The notes under the pieces were generated by a model that ran no database searches, was not told where the DNA came from, and saw only the letters and a program-made list of their open reading frames with translations. Positions 24,297 to 33,763 of a stretch of 64,000 nt of DNA are shown here, in pieces. Origin of the DNA: Batkoa obscura (taxonomy: Eukaryota > Entomophthoromycota > Entomophthoromycetes > Entomophthorales > Batkoaceae); the NCBI GenBank assembly GCA_030770535.1, contig JASVEC010000027.1, forward strand, positions 248,001 to 312,000, given 5' to 3'. Position numbers and translations under genes: made by a program. Each line of letters starts with the position of its first letter. The first letter of the stretch is position 1.

Positions 24297-26710
24297 TCAT
24301 TCCATAACATCTTCTATATTACGATCAACCACCATCTCTTTGCCACCTTCAGCTTCCTCACGACCAACCACTTCCTGCCCACCTTCCTTTACTACCTCAC
24401 TCTCTTCGATTAATTCTTTCTCACTTGTAACCTCATCTGCTTCAAAAGTTGTAAAAATATCTTCATTTATATCCATTAAAGTATTCTGCTTCCAAGTGCC
24501 TAAACATGTATTAAGATCTCTATAACTTAATTTTAAATCATTTTCTTCCCATTCTTTTAAACTTTGTTCTTGAATTTTAACCCAATTATTTTTCTCCTTC
24601 TTTCTTTTCATCATTATACCTCGTTGCCATAATATTTTTTCTGTTGTTAAATTTAAATCCTCTTCATCTTCTCTGTTTTTATAACCTAAACGTTGACGAA
24701 TAGGGATTCTTTTAGGACTATTGTTATAGGCTAACCTTTGATTAATTGATATTCTTTTAGTAGGATAAGGTTTATTATGATTATAATTTTGTTATTTAAT
24801 TAGAGCAAGCCTTTAGTTGATAGATACACTTGTATCCTTATCATTCCTACAAGAACTCTTCTCATTCTTATTTATATTATTTTTCTTAATCAAATTTAAT
24901 GGTATTCTATCTTTAGTATATTGACTATCATTATTCTGGTAGTTTCGTTTCATTTTAGTAAAATGATCTTCTGAGTTTCTCACCTCAAGTAAATTTATAA
25001 GGGCTCAAATACCATCTTTCATTTTTTTTTCTTCTGATTCCTGCTCCATATTTTTATTTTTAGTTATTGATTCAAGGAACCGTTTATCTCCTTCATTTTC
25101 TTTTTTAATTAAATTTTCTTTATACTTATCACCTGAAAACGTTTCTTGTTGTTCATTTATATCATCAGCTTCAATCTCCTTATCAACATTGTGATTGAGT
25201 ATGTCCTCTTTATTCTTACTATTTCCAAAACATAACTCATAATCTTCACTTAAATCCTCTTCCCATCCTCTCATATCTGTACCCTCCAATACTTCTTTAG
25301 TTCCATCCCTAATATCATTATTCTGTTTATTGTTATAAAGTTCTAACTCTGTATCTTTAAAGCTTTTTCTTTCAACGATAGCAGATTCGTCTTCAAGCTC
25401 TTTCCGTATGTTTGGTTTAATTTCCAGCTCTACATCCTTTATAATGTCTTTTGTAATGTCTTGTCTGTCAAACCTTTCGCCCCCATTGAAACTGCTAAAA
25501 TCTTTGATATCATTTCCGCATAAATCAAAGTTATTATTTCCAACAACTACTCTAGTGTCTTTATTAGAATCCTTTTCCACTTCTTCAATATGATCAAAAG
25601 TTCTCCATTCTTTCTTGAAGTTGTACGATTTCTTTGTTTCATTTGCCATATTATTGCCCCTCTTTTTATTTTCCCAATTACGATTATTATTTTGATCCGT
25701 CCCTCTATTTTTTGGATTCTTTACTTTTCGATTCCAATTATACCCTTGGTTACCATTATTATTATTATCTTTCAGATCATAAAATAGACTTGAAGTGCTC
25801 ATTTTATTAAATTCATTGTTATTATTATTATCGAATCGATTTGTGCTATTATTAAAACTGTTATTATTGTTAAATTGGCTTGTGCTATTATTTTTCGAAT
25901 TAAAGTAGGTAGTATTAGAATTACGTTGTGCATCCCCTTGATTGTTTTCAAAGCTATTATTAAATTGGTTATTATTAAAATCATTATTATTATTAGTCCC
26001 TCGAAAATTGATATTTCTAAACTGGTTTCGATTAAACTTCTTTTCATTAAAGTTTCCATTATCTCCTTGAAAGCTATTATTGTTTTGAAAACCATTATTA
26101 TTTTGATAATTATTATAATTATTATTATTCTTTCGCCTACTATTATTATTATATCTGCTATTATTTCGGTTATTGTTATTGAACTGATTATCGGAATTGC
26201 CTATGTTATTTGAATTCCATAACTCTTCCTTCTGATTGTATCCAGTTTAATTTATTGTCTAAATAAAAACCAAGTTCGTTATGAAAATAGAGAAAGTGAG
26301 CCATTACCACTATTATTCATGAGTGGATTCCTAAAATCACCATAATTAAGTCTTTGCTTCCAATTGTTGTTATCGTTATCTCCTTGATTCCAACCGTTAT
26401 TATTTTTATTTTTTCGATTAAAACCATTACTATTATTTCCGAGATTGCAATTCTTATTGTTATTCTCCTGATTCCAGTTGTTACTATTATTTCCCTGGTT
26501 AAAGTCATTATCATTATTTATTGGGCTCTAATTGTTATTAATATCCCCATCCATTCCATTAAACTCCCTAAAAAGCTGGATTTCATCTGGATTATTCAAC
26601 TCCTCATTTAACTGATCAACTGGAGAGTAATTGAGTATATAATCATGTTTCTTGATCCACTCTATTATCAATTTTTTTTCTTGATATGTTAATGTTGGTA
26701 TTTCATTCAT
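24297..26710 (-). pseudogene. Asn-rich low-complexity gene, probably decaying
   Basis: A nearly continuous minus-strand coding trace. It begins MNEIPTLTYQEKKLIIEWIK at 26710, passes through long Asn/Gln/Phe-rich repeats (NNSFQGDNGNFNEKKFNRNQ, around 26000), then a charged region (25005-25802), then SINQRLAYNN-type repeats, and ends with an acidic tail at 24297. The frame is broken: a TAG near 26525, a TAA and a frame change near 26240-26255, and two TAA near 24790-24810. Most stops sit where neighbouring repeat units have Gln (CAA/CAG). Some breaks might be short introns (for example a possible 42-nt intron near 24963-25004), but the TAG near 26525 has no usable donor before it. No domain is recognised. 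Confidence 0.5.
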
Positions 26711-27600
26711 CTTTAATAAATTGGAAAGAAATTTAAAGAAACCTATTTTTTACAAAAATCAGTTTGTCTTTTTTATAATTAATGACAAAAGATCAATTTT
26801 TATGCTTTTTTTAGCCAATCATTACAGCTTTATCCCTTGCTGAATTTTGTTTTCTTGCTTTGTTACCAATTCTAGAAAGTGTTTTTTCTAGTGCTTTGAG
26901 TTGTTAATTAAAATAGGTAAATATAATAGGTAAAACTAACGTTCATTTAATAAACTATACTAATCTTTAACTCTAACGTATTTTCTACTAATAGATTATT
27001 TATTGAAGATAGTTTTAAATATTAATTTAATAATATGATGAATGCTATTTTTTTTATTTTTCAGGGCGTAATAAAACATACTCATTAAACAAAATTTTTA
27101 AAAGTACTGATATTGTATTTTTATAGCTTAGCTTTATAAATAATAGTTTAACCCAGCTTCGTCTTTATTCTTGCCATTTAAACAGACCATTCTCTTCATT
27201 CAATCGAAAGCCGTCTAGAGAGTAGAAATGAAACGATCACTATTTCGTTTATCTACCTTTGAAAAGATATGAAAAGGCTGTGCTATATTTCTACTCCCTA
27301 GATAACTTTTGCTGAATAACATAATACTTAAAGTTTACTGACTTCAGTATTTATACTTTTATCTCAACTAATACTTGAGGCGTTATTCCTTACGAGAGAA
27401 AAAAACTTTATTAGTAGAGTTAAGATTAAAGCTATCATTATAAGATTTGCTAAAATAAAATATTATCTATTAATTTTCCATTTAGCTTTCCTTATAATAT
27501 TTGATATCACTATTACTTATAGGTTAGCTTCTATCAATTCAAATAATGACAACATAATAGTTATAGATCCATTTATATTAAAGATTATATATTAATTAAA
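26711..27600. other. Intergenic region with a short inverted repeat
   Basis: No gene supported. A 15-bp inverted pair (ctagRgagtagaaat and its complement) at 27214-27228 and 27287-27301 encloses about 58 bp. It could be a very small fold-back element or a structured RNA; nothing else supports either. Confidence 0.4.
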
Positions 27601-27602
27601 AA

Positions 27603-28110
27603 GATGTATAGTATAAAAGATGATAATAAATTGTCTTTAGAATATAAAAATTGGCGGGTGATAATACCATTCGAGAAATTATTAGTAATGGTGGAACTAG
27701 CAAAAAAATTACAAGTTTGCTTTAAACGGCTTCATATTGGTATGTAACAAGTTATAATTAAATGACTTTGGATTATTATATAATGTTTTATATTTAACTA
27801 AAGCCTCTGGTAACTCTAAACTTCCTAAGTTAGAAGATCTATTTGATGAATGACAAGCTGTGCCTAATTGGGAAAATAAGATTTCAATTACAAGTGAACC
27901 AGAGATTTATAAAAGTAGATAGATATTCAACTTTTACATCAAAAATGGTGCACCAACTTGGTTTTCTTATGAGTTGCTTACTTTAAATACGTTTAATAAT
28001 AAAATATTGATTATTAGCACTGTTTTTGATAGTACTTGAATCTTTGATAAAATCAAGTCTTTAGATAAGATTCCAATTAGTTTTAGTAGTATTACTATGA
28101 ACCACATTTA
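27603..28110 (+). pseudogene. Gene remnant, function unknown
   Basis: A coding-like trace begins at the ATG near 27604 (MYSIKDDNKLSLEYKNWRV) and appears to continue through an intron-like GTATGT...AAAG segment. It resumes with SGNSKLPKLEDLFDE, QAVPNWENKISITSEPEIYK and FNFYIKNGAPTWFSYELLTL in one frame, interrupted by a TGA, a TAG and another TGA. Amino-acid composition looks protein-like, but no family is recognised. Treated as a decayed host gene with low confidence. Confidence 0.3.
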
Positions 28111-28608
28111 GCTGATATCATTTATATACCTACATTTTTATATTTTAGTCAATAAATTATTGTTTTATATAAAAAAAACTGTTTAATATCTCTATTAATT
28201 TAATTTATAAAAGCAGATTATAATATAAATGATTATTAGCAGGAAATATAAAAAAATAAATATAAATATAAGCATAAATATAAAGATTATTTCAACTATA
28301 TAAGTTTTGAGTATTATTGATTTTCTCATAAAAGCCTTCTTTTCATTCTTATTATAGTTTAAAATTTAAAATAATAAAGGAATAGTGAAATTAGAACTAA
28401 AATTAATAATAACATAATTTATTTTATCTAATACAAGTTTGAAATATTATTGATTTTTTCATACAAACCTTTTTTACTTTTATTTTTGGTTTAAATATGT
28501 AAAATAATAATGGAATGATAAGATGAAAATGAATTTTTTTAAAATAATCAATTATCTTAAAGTTGTCATTTTTAAAAATAGATTAAAAAAAATCTTAAAA
28601 ATAAGCTA

Positions 28609-28708
28609 ATAGGGATATTTTTTTATGCTTAAGAATTTTACTAACAGTTTCGCTTAAATAGTGCTTAAAAGATGGAAAAAGTAATGAAGTAAAAAAAACA
28701 TCCCTTAA
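28609..28708 (+). mobile_element. 105-bp TIR element, copy 3
   Basis: Starts aatAGGGATATTTTTTTATG and ends ACATCCCTtaa. The interior keeps the family core (aagaattttactaacag, gcttaaaagatggaaaaag, taatgaag). Same orientation as most copies. Confidence 0.8.
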
Positions 28709-28984
28709 TGTTAACGCGAGTTATAAAGTTACAAACTACCAGATTGCTTTTTTTTAAATATTTTTTAGAATTTGAATTAAACTAATTAAATATCTTTTTT
28801 TATACATTTGCTAATTTTATTAAAACTAGCTATTTTTATATTATGAAGTATTGCTTTACCAGCTTTATAATTAATTATAACATAATAAATCACTTAAATC
28901 GTTTATAAAACTAGTTGCAGTTTTGTAGCTAATTTAACTATGATTCATGTAATAAATTTAATTAGCTTTAGCTGATTTTGCCAC

Positions 28985-29178
28985 TGAAGGTTATTATGTT
29001 CTTAAACTCAGGTATAATCAATTTAGAGCTTTATTTAGATTTTCTATAAAAACTTTTGCTACCTAATTGCAAAGAATATTATTTTTATATTTTGATGTCC
29101 ATATTTAGCAACTATAATAAAGGATAACTATCATCATGTTCCTTATATATAGCCACCTAGCTGGAGTATAATTTTTTT
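28985..29178 (+). repeat. Module A', decayed copy of module A
   Basis: This stretch aligns to module A (29189-29413) along most of its length: gtataatcaat, tgtccatatttagcaactat, ccttatatatagccacc and ctggagtataa all have A counterparts. Differences are dominated by C-to-T and G-to-A. Traces of a still older copy may lie at 28855-28985. It immediately precedes module A in direct orientation. Confidence 0.7.
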
Positions 29179-29188
29179 TAAATAATAA

Positions 29189-29413
29189 CTTTGTGAAATA
29201 TCGGTTCATTAGCTCTAGGATTGATTATAATATGATAATCAATTCAGAGTTCCTTATATAGATTTGCTGTAAGAATTGCCACCACCTGATCACGAAGGAC
29301 TTATTGCCCATGTTTTAGTGTCCATACTTGGCAACTATAATAAGCTATAACTGTTATAATATCCCTTATATATAGCCACCCGGTTGGAGTATAAAAGGGA
29401 TTCTTCAACATAC
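29189..29413 (+). repeat. Module A of the cassette (inverted copy at 32229-32456)
   Basis: About 225 bp that recurs in reverse orientation at 32229-32456 with high identity: ggttcattagctctaggatt, ctgatcacgaaggacttatt, gtccatacttggcaa and ttatatatagccaccc. Its left edge (actttgtgaaat) resembles the inverse of the right edge of module B (tttcacaat), suggesting short terminal inverted repeats of one element. It contains the TATA box of the following gene. Confidence 0.85.
29390..29397 (+). promoter_or_regulatory. TATA box inside module A
   Basis: TATAAAAG lies 60 bp upstream of the ATG at 29451, a usual distance for a strong fungal promoter with a short leader. The same gagtataaaag is retained in the inverted copy (as cttttatactc near 32250) and partly in A'. 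Confidence 0.55.
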
Positions 29414-29450
29414 AAACCAAGCCCTTTCCCTTGATATATATTTTTCAACA

Positions 29451-30389
29451 ATGAAACTTAATTTGATGATAATAATAGCTTGTGTGACGATCTCTCACAT
29501 TGAAGCTGGACAATATTTAGACACGAATGGTAAGCTTACTGACTCAACAGGACATGAGACAGGGCAGCTAACTTATCAGTGTGACGAGGATTGTCCTGTC
29601 ATGAGTGAGGTTTCACACAATTTAGAGGTCAGCAACGCAACTAGTATAATTATGAATGACGGAATTATCGCACCTGTGCAATCGTATTGCACGGTATCGA
29701 ACAACGGCGCGCTCATATACAGTTTAGGATGCAAAGAGCACGTGGGCACTAAGTGGCCGTTAACAACTCAAACTCCATCACACATGATAGTAGTTAAAAT
29801 GTGTTCCAATAGGTGGTATTACGCTATTACTTATTGGAAAAGGGGTTTGGGCGGTAGTCACCTACATCAGGACACTGAGTGGAACCAGAGTGGCAGTGGA
29901 CGAGCGGGACGATTCGTTATCGTAGCTCAGTCAGCTAAAGGTGTACCGCAACAAGCTCGAGTCAATACTCCAATATCCGTAGTGACCACATGGTGGAATA
30001 GCTGCAGTGAGGGAGTTGCATGGCCGTTCTATAACAGTGTCCAGGGCAATGTTATTACAGATTTGATAGATGGTATACTTAGCTTTTTGCAAAGCAGAAA
30101 TAAGAGGAGAGACCCTAATTGTCAAATAGGGACTGCTGAAAACGGTCGCGGCCTGAAATGCGTGTCGGCAAATTGTAAGGGTACTACTTCACAACCAATA
30201 AAGTTAGTGCCAGAAGATAGAAGACTAAATCACGCAGGTATGGCCATACCTCTGTATAAACTTAAAACAGCAGCAGGAGATAAACAGCTAGTAGCTCAAT
30301 GTAACGGTGATGACTTATATTGGAGCAGTAACTTAGACGATATGACGTATGTAGCATTTCAAGCGGACAGATGGCGCTCTTATGAGTGA
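29451..30389 (+). CDS. Cys-rich secreted protein carried by a repeat-bounded cassette
   Basis: Intact single exon, 312 residues. A clear signal peptide (MKLNLMIIIACVTISHIEA, cut before GQYL) is followed by a mature chain with 10 Cys, an even number consistent with disulphides (YQCDEDCPV, CTV, LGCKEH, KMCSNRWYYAITYWKRG, NSCSEG, DPNCQIG, LKCVSANCKG, QCNGDD). A dibasic NKRRD near residue 218 is a plausible Kex2-type processing site between a large N-part and a C-part of about 90 residues. I recognise no family. GC is far above its surroundings (about 45-47% in sampled rows against about 20-25% outside), with codons such as GCG, CGC and TCG rare elsewhere. It has no intron, unlike many neighbours. 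Flanking repeats and composition point to recent arrival or transfer. Confidence 0.85.
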   Translation: MKLNLMIIIACVTISHIEAGQYLDTNGKLTDSTGHETGQLTYQCDEDCPVMSEVSHNLEVSNATSIIMNDGIIAPVQSYCTVSNNGALIYSLGCKEHVGTKWPLTTQTPSHMIVVKMCSNRWYYAITYWKRGLGGSHLHQDTEWNQSGSGRAGRFVIVAQSAKGVPQQARVNTPISVVTTWWNSCSEGVAWPFYNSVQGNVITDLIDGILSFLQSRNKRRDPNCQIGTAENGRGLKCVSANCKGTTSQPIKLVPEDRRLNHAGMAIPLYKLKTAAGDKQLVAQCNGDDLYWSSNLDDMTYVAFQADRWRSYE

Positions 30390-30462
30390 CCAAGAACAAA
30401 CGAAATCACACGTCACCGAAACTTGAAGTAAACAAGTGTTTACCCATAGTGTACGGAAAAAA

Positions 30463-30690
30463 ATAAATAAATAAATAAATAAAAAAAATAAATAAATAAA
30501 AAAAATAAATAAATAAAAAAAATAAATAAATAAATAAAATAAATAAATAAATAAAATAAATAAATAAAATAAATAAATAAAAAAAAAATAAAAAAAATAA
30601 AAAAAAAAAAATAAAAAAATAAAAAAAAAAAAAAAAAAATAAAAAAATAAAAAAAAAAAATAAAAGTATATATATATATATATAATAGTA
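30463..30690. repeat. A-rich/(AAAT)n tract followed by (TA)n
   Basis: About 200 bp of almost only A with regularly spaced T (AAAT and longer A runs), then a (TA)n stretch at about 30667-30684. It begins about 75 bp after the stop of the secreted-protein gene. It could be a degenerate poly(A)-like tail or an expanded microsatellite. The long hydrophobic minus-strand frames across it are artefacts. Confidence 0.9.
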
Positions 30691-30720
30691 TAAAATAAAG
30701 ATATATATAATTAAACAAGT

Positions 30721-30974
30721 GAATTTTAATTGGATTACTCTCTGATAACGTATCATTAATAAAGTCACTAAGTCTTTCTGACAACATCTTATATAGATTT
30801 TACAGTAGTATCTTCTATTCTATTTGTTTTACATAATTCGTAGCTTATTACATACTATCTCTATTAAGTTAAGTCTATCTTAGTTACATAAACTAAGCCC
30901 CTTCGACTCAAGGCAAGTTAATTAAGCAAGAGTAGCTTTTAACTCCGACCACTGAGTATCAACTTTCACAATTT
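30721..30974 (+). repeat. Module B of the cassette (inverted copy at 31966-32220)
   Basis: About 254 bp that recurs inverted at 31966-32220: taataaagtcactaagtc, cattgagtcgaa-type and ccactgagtaYcaactttca segments match. It follows the A-rich tract downstream of the secreted-protein gene. No coding capacity. Confidence 0.85.
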
Positions 30975-31230
30975 GGGGCTTTTTAAATTATTCCTTGATA
31001 TTATATTTTTTAATAAAGCCATTAAGTATTACTTATGGTATTCTATTTAGGTTTTACAATAATATCTTTTATTTTATTTGTATTATAAGGTTTATAGTTT
31101 ATTATAAATAATTTCTATTAATTTAAGTCTATCTTGATTACATAAACTAAACTTTTTTAAATTTAGCTAGTTAATTAAACAAAAACTGCTTTTAACTCTA
31201 ACTACTGAGTACTAACTTTTATAGTATTTA
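30975..31230 (+). repeat. Module B', decayed direct copy of module B
   Basis: Directly follows module B and aligns to it: taataaagccattaagta, aagtctatcttgattacata, ttttaactctaactactgag. Most differences are C-to-T or G-to-A, for example gccccttcgactcaagg reads acttttttaaattta. With A' at 28985 it brackets the younger A-gene-B unit. Confidence 0.75.
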
Positions 31231-31860
31231 ATAATAATAATTCTAATACTTAAACTGATAACTTATTAGTATTCTTTGTTAAAATTTTATATTAAGGTTA
31301 TTAGTTAATTAATAAATCGAACTAAATTTTAGCTTAGTAATATTATATAATTTATCTAGCTGATTAGTTTTATTACATTTTTTTTATAATTATTATAAAA
31401 AATAACTTTAATCTTTTATCAGTTTTATAAAATACAACTTTATTAAATTTTATTTTTAACTTTTCAAGCTTATTTTTAACAATAAAATATAAACTAATTA
31501 AAACTAAAAGCTTTATATTATTTATTTATTTAAAATTATTAAAATATAAAATATAATAATAATTAATCTCATTTTTAACTTTTAATTTAATATTTAAGTT
31601 AAAATTAATATTAAAAACAACTTCAATGAAATCATGTTTATTTAAATCTAATACTAATACTTTTAATTTATTTAAGTTTTAATACTTGATTAAATATTTA
31701 ATTGTTATTTTATTAACATTAAATTTAAATATCTTAAATTGACTTAAATATCTTAAATTGACTTAAATAATTACTAAATTTTTTCAATAACTAAGATTTA
31801 ATTTAATTTTAATTCTTAATTCTTTAACTTAAAATTTAATGTTATTATTAATTTTAAGCA
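31231..31860. other. Extremely AT-rich spacer
   Basis: About 630 bp with very low GC, including a 20-bp tandem duplication (taaatatcttaaattgact) near 31721-31765. No gene. It may be heavily decayed repeat DNA belonging to the cassette region. Confidence 0.5.
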
Positions 31861-31965
31861 TATAGGGATGTATCTTTTATTTAAAAATTTTACTAACAAT
31901 TATTCCACTCAAATAGCGCTTAAAAAATGGAAAAAGTGATGAAACCAAAAAAACACCCCCAAATA
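31861..31965 (+). mobile_element. 105-bp TIR element, copy 4
   Basis: Starts TATAGGGATGTAT and ends ACACCCCCAAATA, with a well-kept core (ttttactaacaattattcc, ctcaaatagcgcttaaaa, gtgatgaaaccaaaa). It abuts the outer end of the inverted module B, so it inserted at or next to that boundary. Confidence 0.88.
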
Positions 31966-32456
31966 ATTTTGTGAAAGTTGGTACTCAGTGGTAGGAGTTA
32001 AGAGCAGTTCTTGGTTGATTAAGTTGCCTTGAGTCGAACGGTCTTAGTTTATATAACTAAGGTAGACTTAAATGAATAAGAATAGTACGTAATAAGTTAC
32101 GAACTATATAAAACAAATAGAATAGATAATACTATTGTAAAATATACGTAAGACGTTGTCAGAAAGACTTAGTGGCTTTATTAATGGTACGATATCAGGG
32201 AGTAATTCAGTTAAAAAGCCTCTAGTTAGTATGTTGAAGAATTTCTTTTATACTCCAACTGGGTGGCTATATATATAAGGGACATTATAGCAGTTATTCC
32301 TTATTGTAATTGCCAAGTATGGACATTAAAACGTGGGCAATAAGTTCTTCGTGATCAGGTGGTGGTAATTCTCACAGCAAATCTATATAAGGAACTCTGA
32401 ATTGATTATTATATTATAATCAATCCTAGAGCTAATGAAGCGATGTTTTACACATT
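31966..32456 (-). repeat. Inverted gene-less copy of modules B and A
   Basis: Read on the minus strand, this copy runs from module A (32456 down to 32229) straight into module B (32220 down to 31966). Only about ten bases lie between them, against about 1.3 kb with the secreted-protein gene in the left copy. Identity with the left modules is high throughout, so the two copies diverged recently relative to A' and B'. The A-side TATA-like sequence is present but drives nothing recognisable here. Confidence 0.82.
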
Positions 32457-33403
32457 CAATGATATCTTCTAATATAGGTGCAAATAGAAACACTTTTATT
32501 ATTGAACATAACTTTGTATTATCTGAAGTAATGGCTAATTAATACATTGATGCTGCTGGTTGGCTCATATTATATTTTGCTGGGACTTTGGCTTTTATAT
32601 GGATTATTTTGATCTAGATATTTTAAATAGAACTACTTACTTATTAAATAATAAAGATAATTCAAAACAATAACTGCTATAATATAATATTGTAATCATT
32701 TTGTTTTAATAACACAGTTTGTTTAACTATTTTTCAAAACTATAATAAAATTACAGTATATTTACTAGATTTAATTTATGCTTTAAACCTTGATTTCTTA
32801 TAATAAATACCATTAATTAAAAATTATTATTAGAATATTTTCTAAAAACATTTAAACAAATTCTTCACTTAGTGTAGCTATAAGTTTAAGATCAAATATA
32901 ACACCTGAAAAGCTATCTACATACAAACCTCATAAAGAAAAGAAATTAGAAAAGATCCAGTTTACTGCAATTTGGCATCAGGGATTAAAGAATTTAGCCG
33001 TTAATCACAGTTCAGTTGAATATAAGGATATATATGCAGTTCATTAATAAGTATAAAGATATGAGTATATACTTAGGTTAGCTTCCTCTTGGAATAAGTG
33101 AATGGTCTACTCTATCTTTCCTTCCTTTCTTTTAATAACTTTCATTTTTTGAGACAGTTTGCTTTCCTCACCAGCATTATACTTTTGAAATTTGACTAAA
33201 ATGACTGTTTATCTTTATCTTGAACCCAGTTTACTTATAATAAATCACAGTAATATTGTTTTGGGATCAATGTTTGTCTAAGAATAGAAATGAGTAAATT
33301 AGTTATACTAATTAAATGCTATCTCTTTGTTTTTGCTCATTGAATTAAATTCTTAGCTATAAAAAAGTAAATATCGAAGGTAAGGAAAGTGATATACATT
33401 ATA
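32457..33403. other. AT-rich interval, no gene
   Basis: No supportable frame. Some stretches (for example near 32880-33020) look weakly protein-like but have stops in every frame. They may be remnants. Confidence 0.4.
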
Positions 33404-33504
33404 TATGGGGATGTGTTTTTTTGTTTGAAAATTTTACTACCAATTTTTCCGCGCAAATAGCGCTTAAAAAATTGAAAAAGTGATGAAACCAAAACATCCC
33501 CATG
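33404..33504 (+). mobile_element. 105-bp TIR element, copy 5
   Basis: Starts TATGGGGATGTGTTTTTTTG and ends AAAACATCCCCATG, a very well-kept inverted pair. The core reads ttttactaccaatttttcc, gcgcaaatagcgctt, gtgatgaaacc. TA-rich flanks. Confidence 0.92.
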
Positions 33505-33763
33505 TATATATTTAAAGCAGTTCGCATTAAAACCTGACTTGAGCTATCAAGTAATATAGTACATGTTTGAAAATATTCTGAGATTTTTAATTCAGTATAA
33601 CAATTGAGTTATCATAAACTAATTGAATAATGAAAATAGCATAGATAGCTGTAAAGAACATATATTTATTTTATTAGTATTAAATAAAATTAAAAACCAA
33701 AAGTATCAAATGATTTTATTTTTAGCCTAATCCTTATAAGATCCCAAACAAAATCAGAAACTA

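Noticed and set aside
25590-26611. Several Ile-rich frames on both strands within the Asn-rich gene
   Set aside because: They are AAT/ATT repeats read in other frames (Asn codons become Ile on the opposite strand).
30406-30787. Two 115-120 residue minus-strand frames made almost only of Phe, Leu, Ile and Tyr
   Set aside because: They read through the complement of the A-rich/(AAAT)n tract; the composition is a repeat artefact.
29000-32456. Modules A and B as long terminal repeats of an LTR retroelement
   Set aside because: They are inverted rather than direct in the outer arrangement, A and B are different sequences, and no reverse transcriptase, integrase or capsid-like frame lies between them.
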